A DNA stretch of 64,000 bases from Hesseltinella vesiculosa (taxonomy: Eukaryota; Mucoromycota; Mucoromycetes; Mucorales; Cunninghamellaceae), in assembly GCA_002104935.1 (NCBI GenBank), contig MCGT01000024.1, positions 124,001-188,000 on the forward strand. The letters are read 5' to 3'. Positions 1 to 12,109 of this stretch are shown piece by piece. The position numbers were made by a program, and so were the translations under genes. The first letter of the stretch is position 1. Each line of letters begins with the position of its first letter. The notes under the pieces were generated by a model. It searched no databases and was not told the DNA's origin. It saw only the letters and a program-made list of their open reading frames with translations.

Positions 1-745
1 GGCTGGATCGCTTGGAACGATGGTGGAGAGCGTTGGCGGTAGCTGGGCGCTGAGGAATGGACGAGACAGATGACAGGGAGGTATCTTCCAGGTGATGGGT
101 AGGGGTGGAGGCGCTGGCCACAGGCGTGGGCAGGTCGACTCGGGAGGGCACAGGCGGCGGCGGTGGCGAGATGGTGGTGGCATAGCCTGCAGTGGATTTG
201 GATGAGAATTTTTGCATGAACTGGGCATCCTTTTCCATGATGATATGGCGTGGCGAGGTAGGCGTGGTTGGCACGGGCGGCTGCTGTTGCGTAGGGTGGA
301 CAGACAAGGATAAAGGAGGAGGGACACTTGGTATAGGAGGAAGGGGAGGGCTGGAGGGTGGGGCGGTTGAGATTTGAGGCACGGGAGGAGGAGGCACGGA
401 AGGAGGAGAGCGGTGCCACTGTTCTCTATCCGTACGGTTGGCTCGATAGGGAGACCGAGGGGGAGGCATGGGACTGGCGGGCTCATCATCAGGGTGCTGT
501 TGTTCGGTCAAGGCTCGCATGGTTTCAGGACTGATGAACAGGCTCGCCCGCTGTCGTTTGGACTGATCCATGCTGTTGACCTTGTCTTGTAATGAGTCTC
601 GTTCAGCCACCAGATGAGAGTTTTCCTTTTGTAGGCTTTGAATCATGGTGCGCTGTCGTTCCACGATTTTCCATAGCTGCTCGTTTTGAGCGCGTAGCTG
701 AGTCAGTTCTTCCATATTAGCATAGCCAGGTTGGGGATTGGCCAT
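1..745 (-). CDS. N-terminal part of a coiled-coil, proline-rich protein (possibly a Bem3-type RhoGAP), runs off the window
   Basis: The reading frame is open from the ATG at 743-745 to the window edge, giving about 248 residues without a stop; the 3' part is outside. Residues about 10-60 form a predicted coiled coil (EELTQLRAQNEQLWKIVERQ and following, rich in heptad Leu/Gln/Glu). It is followed by a long Pro/Ser-rich linker with repeated SPPLPPIPSVPP-type runs that could bind SH3 domains. This architecture resembles the start of fungal polarity RhoGAPs such as Bem3, but the catalytic domain is not visible, so the identity is a guess. The start is the first ATG, just downstream of an A/T-rich leader. 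The next gene upstream in transcription direction is the ENT3-like gene. Confidence 0.5.
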   Translation of the reverse strand, partial: MANPQPGYANMEELTQLRAQNEQLWKIVERQRTMIQSLQKENSHLVAERDSLQDKVNSMDQSKRQRASLFISPETMRALTEQQHPDDEPASPMPPPRSPYRANRTDREQWHRSPPSVPPPPVPQISTAPPSSPPLPPIPSVPPPLSLSVHPTQQQPPVPTTPTSPRHIIMEKDAQFMQKFSSKSTAGYATTISPPPPPVPSRVDLPTPVASASTPTHHLEDTSLSSVSSIPQRPATANALHHRSKRSS

Positions 746-1015
746 AAAGATAAGACGCTAAATAAAATGAATGGAAGGGGAAAATCAAAGTAAGGATTAA
801 AAAAAGCAGTAAAGATGGAGATGAAAAAAAAAAAAAAGAAAAACTGTGTTTATAATAAAAAAAAGGGGGGGGAGAGGCAAGAGTGAAAGAGAAGATGGAG
901 GAGATTGAAAAACAACTTTTTTGTGCAACAACAATTTGGTCGAGGATGGATCAATGACCAAAAAGGGAACCAAGAGGATGTGGAATACGCTTAAGGTTTA
1001 TTGTCAACATTTTTC

Positions 1016-2683
1016 TTAGAACAAAAGATCATCCAAGGAGGATTTGGGTTTGTTGTTGGTGGGTTGCGTGGGAGGAGGTGTGGAGGTGTTGTTGGTGGCC
1101 CAGGACTGCCAGCCAGCATTCACACTGGAGGACTTCATGGCATTCATGGAAGGACCGGTGGTCGTTTTGGCTGGTTGGTTGGACTTGCCCAAAGAATCCA
1201 ACGAAACAAAGCTGGAAGCTTGAGACCAGATGCCCCCAGGCAGCGCGTTGCTGCTTTGCTGTGAAGGAGCCGGGGCTGATGTGGCCAAAGAGGGAGGAGT
1301 CATGGAAGGTGGGCGCATTGGCGCTGCTGCCATCAATGGGGGTGCTGAGCCGTTGTTGGGGCTGGAGGTCGGCGCTGAGAAGGTATCATCACCCAATAAG
1401 TCCAATAAATTGTTGTTGGCACTGGAACTGGAGGCAGGGGTGGTTGTCGAGGTAGGTTGGAAGGTGGGGGCAGAGGAGGTTGTGGTGGAAGGCAAGGCCG
1501 ATTGGAAATCGTCAAAGTCGTCCAAGGCGCTTGCTTGATGGCCGGTGGTGAAGTCGCCCCAGTCGTCAGCAGCATCATTCTTGCCAGCTGGCTCGTCAAA
1601 GTCAAGCAGATCCGAAGCCTTGACAGGCTTTTGTTGGGTGGCTGTGGTGGCAGCGGCCTTGTTGTTGTTGTTGTTGTTGTTGTCGCTGCTGTCAAAGTCA
1701 TTGTCGTCGTCATCGTCGTATTTACCACGGGACGAGCCCATATCGTTGTCATAGAAACTGTCGGAGCCCATGCCATAGGACGAAGGGCCAGAATCACTAC
1801 CAAATCCGCGCATGCCTGAGCTGCTGGAGAAGCCGCCGCCAGCACCCATACCAAACGAGTTTTCCGAGCCCACACCAATGTACTTGTTGCGGTTCTTCTT
1901 GGCCTTTTTCCGTTCTGACTTGATGCATTCCGTATCGCTCAGTAAATCTGCAAGTTCTTTGGCCCGGTTACGAACTACAAGAGAGAAAGAGTCAGAGAGG
2001 CCAAGGCGGATGGATGGTCACCTACTGTTCACGCCTTGATCCTTGCCCTTGTCGTCGATGTAATGGAAGCTGCGCATCACTTTGATCATGGAAATGTGCG
2101 ATCGAGCATCATCCACGACACGTTCCGACCCATTCTTTACCAAATACTCCAGTAACACCAAAGCCTAAAAACCCAAATTAAAAAAGTTGAGCTCCAGCGC
2201 CAGGAAAAAGAGTGAGGCGCATTACCTTGTAAATTTGGCGCCATTGCGTGGCTTCCTTTTCAGTGAATCGCTTGTACAATGTGGGCATGATTTCGTTAAA
2301 GTATTGGCTGATGAGAATGAGTGAGATGGGATGGCCTTTTCTTTTGCACAACCTTTGCTTCGAAACTTACTAGTTGAAAGTACCTTGGGCGATTTCTTGC
2401 ATGAGTGTACTGGAGGCGCCCCACGCTTCATTGTTGGTCGCTTCATGGACTTTGGCTTCCATTTCGGTATAATTCAAAACCACATTTTTCCTAGAGATAA
2501 GCTGTATGTCAGTCTTTTTTTTCCTTTCTGTCAAATCGGGAACGTACACTTTGTTGATGACATCCTTCAGGAAAATAAACCGTGCGTCAGTCCCCATTTC
2601 CTACCATTGATGCCTTTCATAAAACTTACTCTGACCTCCCACAGATCAGGGATTTGTAAATTAAGTTGCGAGAAGGAATTCAT
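1016..2683 (-). CDS. ENT3: Epsin-type ENTH domain clathrin adaptor (Ent3/epsinR-like)
   Basis: Six exons joined by hand: 2630-2683, 2548-2564 (17 nt), 2371-2490, 2226-2307, 2026-2164, 1016-1974, giving 456 residues. The first about 150 residues are an ENTH domain: LWEVRDVINK, NVVLNYTEMEAKV, EATNNEAWGASSTLMQEIA, YLVKNGSERVVDDAR, IDDKGKDQGVN, then the conserved KSERKKAKKNRNKY. ENTH domains bind phosphoinositides at endosome/TGN membranes. The C-terminal half is low complexity (Gly/Ser, poly-Asn, Thr/Pro). It carries acidic DDWGDF and DDFDDF motifs of the type that binds gamma-ear/GGA appendages, plus a terminal DDLLF resembling a clathrin or adaptor box. This suits TGN-endosome clathrin traffic. 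Poly-Asn comes from a GTT/AAC-repeat microsatellite near 1662-1682. Ent1/2-type epsins are less likely because no UIM or NPF motifs are seen. Confidence 0.88.
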
Positions 2684-5137
2684 GTCAGAGGGAGAAAAAA
2701 AAAAAAAAAAAAAAAGATGAAGAAAAAAAAAAAAGGACTGAAAAAAAAAAAAACCTGGTCGCCACTGTATCAGCAAGCTGCGGAGGTTGCGATTGGCTGG
2801 AGCAGAGGCATCCAATTTTTGACCGCCCACTCGTGAAATGGCCTGTGCAAGCTTGACAAACCCATAAGATGGATGCAGTAGTTTACTCAAATAAACGAAG
2901 CAAACGCCATTCAAGCAAAGGGAGGATTGCTATGATGATAAGCACGGCGCCGGCAAAGGGCGGCCAGGTCAGCCTGGTTACTTTTTCAAGTGTTCATGCC
3001 GGCCAGAGTCTGTACGCGAGGTCGACCGAATGTTGAAGGATGGTGGGCTCTTACGTCCGGTCTAATGTTTGATGAGATGCTTGTCAACGATAGGGTCATT
3101 TCCCTGCTTCACCATAAACACCAGCCGAGAGCTTGCACCCCCTCCCCACCCCGATTCGACAACCAGGCTACCTCAGGCTTTCCATGATGGAGAGGATGAA
3201 GCACGTGGATGGTGCCTGGTCATCCATAACGTCGTCCTTTTGCAGACCAATCAAGCAGGCCAAAGGCGGAGTTTGACTAATACGTCATCTCATGCGCGTT
3301 TTGCTCGAGTCATGAAGGCCGTGGTTCCTTTGAGGGATCGGCTTCAGGAGACTGCCATGATTTATCGAGCCCCTTTTCCTATAGTAACAATGACGTTAAA
3401 TAAGGCAATATGACTAAAGTTACCAAACCCAAGGCAAAGTCAGAAAAACATGCTGAATCAACCAAACATACCCGACCCGGAGCAAGCAGCCATGGTACAA
3501 AAAACTAGGGGTGAAGTCTGTAGAGAAGCCATTGAGGCTGCTGGGTGAGCAGCGAACAGGCGAAGCGCGGTCACAGAGGGTAGGATCAGGTGGTGGCGTA
3601 TGGTGATACAGCCCATCTATCCAAAGCCCTTGGCAATAGATGGATAAGAACACGATCCAAGGAAGACCTAGGCAAAAAAAAAAAAAAACGAGGGCTGTGC
3701 AACAAACAAAAAAAATCCATCCAACCAGATCACAGCCGTGTCGTGGGCTGCTTTAGCCGTTTTCGCTTTTGTGCCAACAAAAGTCGGTTGTCAAGAAACT
3801 TTAGAGGTAAAGGTGGAGTTGCAATGCATTCAGGCACAAGGGCCTGGCATCGTTGCACTGGCCGAGTTTCACGAGAAGTGGCATGGATGGAGGCTATGAC
3901 CGGAGCCAATCAGAGGCCGCAGAGCCTGTCAGCCGATTTTTGAGGAATCGTCCAGGGGGTCCTTGAATGAATTCAGGATGATGAGAAAAAATCAGGTTGA
4001 TTGGTGAAGGTTGCCCAGCTAAATCTTCATCGATTTTGGGACATCAAAAACTGCAGGCTGGGGGGTCGGAGATCCTAGGCAAACTTGCCCTGTTGGCCAG
4101 ATTGTTTCAACGCCATTCTCCTTCATGATGATATATGGCCTGTATGCAGATCGCATCTATCCATCTAGCCTGCTATGCTACGGGTTTCACCTATTTTTTT
4201 GCTTCTAGATAACCAGAAGATAAAGACAAAATCATCGAGAATAGGCTCACCCCAATACGAGTACAAAAGAATGAGAAAAAAAAAAAGGATGGGTGCATGC
4301 ACAGACATCCTAAAGATTGTGCCGATGAGATCTACAGATACGCAAAAATAGGCTTTGAAGCCACGGGCAGAAGCTGGTCCTCTGCCATGACGGCTACCCA
4401 GGAGGTGGCTGCCGTCGTTGGTCATGCATACCAAGTAAACGCTTCACGGCCAAGCACAAAATGAAACAGCAGTGCTACGTAGGCCTCTCAATTGTGAGCC
4501 CCAGGGTGAGAGAGAGGAAGAAAAGGGTGCAACGGCCAATTTAAATTCGTGATCTCAGCCATTGGAAGCCATTCTTTTTCGGGATTGGCTCAAACCAGAC
4601 GTGCACCGTTGCTATTTTCCAAAAATATGCAAAAAAATAAAAATAAAAACGAAGAAAGAGAAAGGGATGGAGACGGGTGATGTCCCTTTTGCCTGATCAT
4701 ACAATATCAGGGATAGAGTTTTCAAAGAAGCCCAAAAAAAGGACACCTCTAAACTCAAAAAAAGTGCCCAATGCACCTCCGCCGATTTTGCCTAACAACC
4801 AGAGCAAAAAAAAAAAAAAAAGCAGAAACTTGGTTTGTTATTTTTCCGAATATGAATAAAGAAGCTTGGAAAAAGAGGGGGATAGAAGGAAGGGGAGGAT
4901 GTTTCACCTTGCCAATAACCAAGTTGGTTTTTTTAAGGGACCATAGGAGGGAACCGGGAAGGTCCCATATTTCCAATGATAAAGGCTTTTTTTGTTGTGA
5001 AAGAATTTGTTGGGAGTCTCACAAAGAACAAGCACGTTTTGGCCTCTTCCAACTAGCAACATCGGGCCCTTATCTCTTTTTTATTTTTTTTCCTCTTTGT
5101 TTTATTTTTTCTATTTTTTTTTTCTTGAATTTCCATC
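2684..5137. other. Gene-poor intergenic stretch between ENT3 and UGP1
   Basis: About 2.45 kb lies between two divergently transcribed genes. I find no ORF with family-like sequence on either strand; the short open frames have no recognisable motif and no plausible splice partners. It holds several A or T runs longer than 10 and one partial copy of the dispersed repeat near 3925-4060. The last 150 bp before 5138 are pyrimidine/T-rich, as in many promoter-leader regions of this window. Confidence 0.6.
3925..4060 (+). repeat. Dispersed repeat, copy 1 (partial)
   Basis: A stretch that begins around TTTTTGAGGAATCG and ends around TTGCCCAGCTAAATCTTC can be aligned by eye with copies near 11.6, 19.8 and 36.5 kb. 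The most conserved word is AGGTTGCCCAGC preceded by GGTTGATTGGTGA. The right half diverges after the CAGCTAA word. No ORF is present. Same orientation as the other copies. Confidence 0.55.
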
Positions 5138-7102
<1,965 letters not shown>

Positions 7103-7397
7103 AAAAAAAAATCCCGGCTTTTTTGTCTCTTATTATAAACACGTTTGCCTTTGGTGTGACATGGAGTTGAGTTTTTGAAGAAAGAACGAACGTTTTATTT
7201 TTGGGGGCAAAGTGTCTTGGCGCTGGGATTGGCCGTGTTGTAAGATGGGCGGAGATTCAAAAATGGCATTGTGGAAACAAGAGATCTTTTTTTTTTCCTC
7301 CCTCTTTCCCGCTTCTCCTTTTTTTTTTTTTTTTTTTTTTTTGTAGCTTGGCCATTTACCCCCATCTTGTAAAAAAATAAAAAGGCTATCTACATCC

Positions 7398-8507
7398 ATG
7401 TTAATATTCAGGTCAAGATCACCCACCAACACCACCCGACGATACAACTGCAATCGGCCGTGGCTCATCTTTAGGTTTGCTGTGCTACTTGTTGGCTGTA
7501 GCCTTGCTTCGTTCTTCCTTATTTGTCGCCTGGAACTCAATCCAAGACTTTACATTCGACAATGGATCGCTCATCCCCAACTTATGCAGGTAGAGCCTCT
7601 CATTGACGCGTGCCAGCAATCGAGCCAGCCTGTGGCCTCGCCTCTCCACAACTTTGTGCCCGGGGTGCCAGTTTGGGAAGAATACACTTGCTTTGACTAT
7701 GCGGGCCTCCTTCAACCTTTTCCTGATACAAATGCCTCCATGGTTTATTTCCATACCACCTGGTCGTTACAGCAACACCAAGCATTTACGCTGACCCATC
7801 AGGCGTCTTTGCGATCCTTTCTGGCCACCCAGCCACCACATACCCACCTCATTCTTTGGATCCACCCCAACGATGAACTCACTCTTCTTGCCAACCCTCT
7901 GTGGCTCCAGTTACCCAAGGATCGTCTCGACTATCGACTGTATGACTTTCACAGCCTCATCCATGACACACCCATTGCTCCCTTTTACACCGACGACGAT
8001 TCACCGAAAGGGTCTCACCCCGATCAACTCAAACTCTTGACTCTGTACAGCCTCGGCGGCGTCTGGTTTGACTTGCCCACCCTGTTTATTCGAGATCTGT
8101 CACCCTTGTTAGAGCAGGAATGGATGGCCCAAGGGAATTGTCAATCGTCCATGAAAGGGAACCCTTTCACCGGTGCTGTCTGGCACTTCCAACCTCGATC
8201 TCTCGGCCTTTGCGAAATGGTCCACGCCACCCTACGTCATCCTGATCGTTCCGGCCCATCCTTGTATCAGTTCGTGTATAGAAATATTTTACATCACCGC
8301 ATCAAACCCTGGACAACCTTGCCTTGGTGCTTCACCGACCCTTCCCAATGCAAGTCTTCCAACTCCCTCCCCTCACCTACCAAAGCCAACGCCAAGTTCG
8401 ACCCCCACCGATTAGAGCAAGTCTTTGCCTTCAACGTTCGCCCCTCCCATCCTCTGGACATGCCTGGCTCAATCATCCAGTATCTGCAGCAGAAATGGGC
8501 CTCTTAG
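7398..8507 (+). CDS. Putative type II membrane glycosyltransferase (GT32-like fold)
   Basis: An intronless frame of 369 residues. A short basic cytoplasmic head (residues 1-24) is followed by one hydrophobic anchor (about 25-44, IFRFAVLLVGCSLASFFLIC), as in Golgi glycosyltransferases. In the luminal part, SDQLKLLTLYSLGG-like sequence leads into GGVWFDLPTLFIRDLSPLL near residues 217-235. This matches the place where GT32/alpha-1,4-glycosyltransferases have Gly-Gly-x-Tyr-x-Asp-x-Asp. Here only the first Asp of the DxD is clear (FDLP), so metal binding may be altered. Later AVWHFQPRSLGLCEMV and WTTLPWCFTDPSQC resemble the acceptor-side part of the family. It follows UGP1 by 295 bp on the same strand. 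The substrate is unknown. Confidence 0.55.
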   Translation: MLIFRSRSPTNTTRRYNCNRPWLIFRFAVLLVGCSLASFFLICRLELNPRLYIRQWIAHPQLMQVEPLIDACQQSSQPVASPLHNFVPGVPVWEEYTCFDYAGLLQPFPDTNASMVYFHTTWSLQQHQAFTLTHQASLRSFLATQPPHTHLILWIHPNDELTLLANPLWLQLPKDRLDYRLYDFHSLIHDTPIAPFYTDDDSPKGSHPDQLKLLTLYSLGGVWFDLPTLFIRDLSPLLEQEWMAQGNCQSSMKGNPFTGAVWHFQPRSLGLCEMVHATLRHPDRSGPSLYQFVYRNILHHRIKPWTTLPWCFTDPSQCKSSNSLPSPTKANAKFDPHRLEQVFAFNVRPSHPLDMPGSIIQYLQQKWAS

Positions 8508-9869
8508 ACTCTCCGTCCATTGTCACTCATAAACAAATCGATCATTCCTTTGGTTTTTTTTGTGATTTGGGAGACTAAATTTCTGTGTGACGGGAACCAA
8601 TTTGGGGGATTTCTGTTTGTTTGTCAATTGGTAGAGGATGACGTACGACGAATGACCACTCTTTGGCCGTTGGTCTAGCATCACGAATTCCCGAACCACT
8701 GCTCTTTCTTTCCGCAAGGTTTCGGAATGCCAAGCCATGTTAAAAACCACCTTCTTGCTGGCATCTGTCTTCACCTCTTGATCTGGTGTGACAACAGACA
8801 CTGTGATACACAGAGACCTCGTTTGGAATAGCCTTGGTGCCACCCGTTAAACTCAGAGGAAAAAAGGCATCCGAGCAGACACAACCCACCTATGTATGAG
8901 TCAAAAGTTAGATCAATTGAGTCGTCGGGTTTTATCAAACCAGCCTAACAACAATAGCTGAGAGTTCTCCACCTCCCCCTTCAAAAATAGAGCATTGCTG
9001 GTTGGGACGGTCTTGCTATTTTGGACATTGACCTCGGTCTTTTTTTTTTTTGGTCCTTTTTTGTCGTTGTTGTGCAGAACTTCGTTTCGAGCGTTCTAGG
9101 AAGGGCATGTGCTTCAATTGGTCATGTGCGACCGGAATTGATCGATTTTTTTTTTTTTTGCGCGCCATTTCATTGCAACTTGCAAGGCTACCAACTCCTT
9201 TTCCGCCTAAATGAATAGAAAGCCGCTCAGCATCACCGTCTTGCATCACCTGTGCCAAGCACGATCTGCAAAACGTCATTGTTATTTTCTCCTCCTCCCT
9301 CTAGTTCAGTACGTTGTCATGCTGCTCAGTCTAACGACCTTGCCATTGAAGCCTCCAAAAAAAAAAATACATCGCCATCAGCGATTCCAGTCTTGAGGGA
9401 TTAATCTTTTTTTAGCATTTGGTTTGACATCTCTTTGAAGCCTAGCCCGATTTTTTCTTGTGCAACCATCGTCTGCATGCTGAATCTGGGGATGCAGTGC
9501 ATAAAAAATGAGCCGCCAAGAAAGGTGATCAACGGAACCCTTTGTGTAAGCGCCTCTCCAGAGGCTGGTGTCTGTTGCAATCAGTAGGTGGGTTCAAAGA
9601 GGTAACAAAAGTGAGTGCAAAGCATGTCATCATGAGAAAACCCAACGGACGGCACCGGAGCCAAGCAGTCTAAGCAGGCTATAAAAACTGAATCGCCCGC
9701 TCAGCTCTTTCGCGGCTGAGCAAGGGGCTTCCAAATTGCAGCAAATGTCAGCAAGCTAGCTTCTCCACTTTATTTGTTCAACAAAAAAGTCGTCGCTGTC
9801 ACCATCTACTGATGGCAGTTCGTCATCCTATCCTACAATATAAAGATAGATGAGAGAGGTACTCAGATA

Positions 9870-10680
9870 GTAAATGTCCCAAGGACTTGCAGGAAGACCA
9901 AAGCGTTCTGGCAGAGAGAGTGGGAGCGAGGCCAACCGTATTCACGAGGACGGATCAAAGCGAACGACCGTCGTGGATGGATTCATTGAAGATCCAGTAC
10001 ATGTTTTCTGAGGCGGATGCATCTCGAACCCACACCATTTGGCAAGCTGTGCAAAACTTCAAAGAAAAGATTCATCTAGGGCGTGCACAGGTGAGAGTTG
10101 CCCATCGCAGGAATGGCAATTCTAGTGAGGAGAAACAAAGTTAAATACGCCACGCCACGCCAAACTCTTTTCCCTTATTTAGTCTTTCTTACCTGGCTGG
10201 TGTGGGCGACCATGAACACCGCTCGGTGCTGTTGTTCGATAATGCACTTCCTGACAGCGTCTGTTCTTCCAACGGCGTGTCCACGAAAGCCCTGCGCAAC
10301 GCGATCAACCATAGCAGCACCAAACGAGATACGTGGTAGACCATCCATTGTCTCTGCAGATCCATGGTATTGTCACTGGCTGGTGTTGCTCCAAGTCTTC
10401 GATCTCCATGTCAATGACGGCTACCATAGGGCCGGGTGTTGTAGCACGCTCGTCCAATGTGTTGTTCATTCGTTGTACAAAGTGGTGCTGGTCTACTTCG
10501 GGTTGATCTCCTGGGAGCCTACCGAGTGAGTTGTCCAATGCCAGGTTCATCCTCTGGCCCATCAATACATCGTGCTGATCACGTACGCACCCAAGACAAT
10601 CCTTGCACGGTGCGCAGTATTCTTGATGTAGTGAAGTGGCCGATAGTATGGTGACGATCCTTTGGTCCAAAAGCGGTAGG
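9870..10680. pseudogene. Coding-like patch, frames broken; identity unknown
   Basis: This block is richer in GC than its surroundings and has unusually long open frames on both strands. On the minus strand, one frame reads MVAVIDMEIEDLEQHQPVTI. An adjacent frame reads AAMVDRVAQGFRGHAVGRTD and on through AVFMVAHTSQ to a possible donor, so a single protein would need a frame change near 10350. On the plus strand a 68-residue frame ends at a possible donor near 10090. I recognise no domain. The likeliest reading is a decayed accessory gene or transposon fragment, but a rapidly evolving spliced gene is possible. Confidence 0.3.
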
Positions 10681-11284
10681 CACCCTCACTCACCAGCCGG
10701 GATCTACATCTGCAGAGCCGAGATCATGCACGTTTGCGCCTGCAAGGTCGGATGTTATTGTTGATAAAACAGATACGTGAAAAGGACACCCCCGTGACCG
10801 ATTTTACGATGCTAAACTGATCCGCATGCTTCACAGGTTCGTCATCGTTGCTTTAAAAAAATCAAGAGTATGTCAATGCCAATGACTAATTTTTCACAAG
10901 ACACATTACCATCGCATCAACATGAACAGTAGAGTTGTCTGATCTTTTGTTCTATAGAGGGCTAGTGCCCATGGTTGCTAATCGGTTGCTAATCGCTGTA
11001 AAGCTGGCACCGGTATGTTGAAAAGTACAAGAAGCCCAAGAATGAGCTATTTTTCGGCTTACCACAATGGCCGGATGTTGTGGATGTGCCATTAGGTACA
11101 AGAATAACGTCAGCCATTAAAGTAAAGGAAGCGAGGAAAGGAAAGAAAAAGAAAAACAAAAGAGCGCGACGCCTTTTTACTTCCGCCATTTCCGCAGGTA
11201 CAGAACACATCAGAGATTTGTTTGACAACCTCCATTCCAACAACAGCACTTTATATTACGCTTATTGAACCCTCTTAGCCATTG

Positions 11285-11470
11285 AACTAAAAAACAAGAA
11301 CAGCTAAAAAAAAAACCATTTCCCCAGGGTACCCCCAGGCGACCGGGTCAAAAACCGCAGTGCAAATAAGTTCTCAATATCAAGTCACACCAGATTTGCA
11401 TACAAGAACAAAACGACAAGAAATGTCCTTGATATAAATGACTAGCCTCTCAGACAGGAGGAAGAGTGAG
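11285..11470 (+). repeat. Dispersed repeat, copy 2 (right part)
   Basis: It starts at ACAGCTAAAAAAAAAACC and contains CCCAGGCGACCGGGTC, matching the right half of copies 3 and 4. It ends at ATGACTAGCCTCTCAGACAG, the same right-end word seen at 11908 and 36683. The left half is missing or too diverged to see. No coding content. Confidence 0.55.
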
Positions 11471-11594
11471 AGGGTTGATAACCAATGGCCTTACCTGCCC
11501 AGCCCACAATCGATGCCATGATGCTGCGCATGAATGTGGCCAGCCAAGATTCTTTTTCATTTTGAAAAAAAAAAAAAAAAAAAAAAAAAAGTAA

Positions 11595-11915
11595 TGCAAC
11601 ATAGCACTTTTCAGTCATCCGATTGAGCTGTCATTTTTCAAGGGTGCGTAAATCCATGAAGGATGGCGTTGGTGAAAAATGAAACTGGCAGACTCAGCCA
11701 ACTTTTGATCAGGTTCGTTTTGATCCCTCCGATCCCCCAGCTAAAAAAAAAAAATGAAAAAATCGGCCATATTCTCTCCACGGGACACTCAGGCGACCAG
11801 ATCATAAACCAAAAACCAGAGTGCAATATTGGTCGAAGTCGACCTAGTCCAAATGTTGGACACATGTTCAGAATCATGAGAATGGACCATGATTGAATTT
11901 ATAGCACTCTCAGAC
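11595..11915 (+). repeat. Dispersed repeat, copy 3 (nearly full length)
   Basis: Landmarks in order: CACTTTTCAGTCATCCGATT, GGGTGCGTAAATCCATGAAG, CTTTTGATCAGG, TCCGATCCCCCAGC, AAAAATCGGCCA, CAGGCGACCAGATC, and a right end GCACTCTCAGACAG. It shares this order with the copies near 19.8 and 36.5 kb, so the family unit is about 250-300 bp and non-coding. Confidence 0.6.
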
Positions 11916-12109
11916 AGTCAGGCGATATGTTAGAGGGCTGGAAAGCGTGTGCCAGAAATGGCGGTTGACGTAGTGTAGATCTCTTCACGACGCTCACCCG
12001 GTCATTTTCTTTTTGCAGCCAGCCGGCTCAATGGGACATGGAAGGAGGAGCTTGCAAAGCTGCTTGCTTCTATTTTATTGTTACATTTCCCAATGGGTGG
12101 TTGTCTCCA

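Larger units (their letters stand above)
8508..12109. other. 3.6-kb gene-poor region with repeat copies and coding-like fragments
   Basis: No complete gene can be built here. It contains two neighbouring copies of the dispersed repeat (about 11285-11470 and 11595-11915), several long A/T runs, and a GC-richer patch at 9870-10680 with protein-like but broken frames. A 106-residue open frame on the minus strand (8523-8843) has no recognisable family and no good context. The stretch lies between the convergent 3' ends of the glycosyltransferase and the phosphoesterase gene. Confidence 0.6.

Noticed and set aside
1001..1878. Long open frames on the plus strand and in other minus frames over ENT3
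   Set aside because: They are shadows of the repetitive, Gly/Ser/Asn-rich ENT3 C-terminal exon.
2990..3413. Plus-strand frames near 3.0-3.4 kb
   Set aside because: No motif, no splice partners and inconsistent composition; treated as chance frames.
8523..8843. 106-residue minus-strand open frame
   Set aside because: No domain, no neighbour support; an adjacent frame (SDAFFPLSLTGGTKAIP) is equally protein-like, so the coding frame cannot be chosen.
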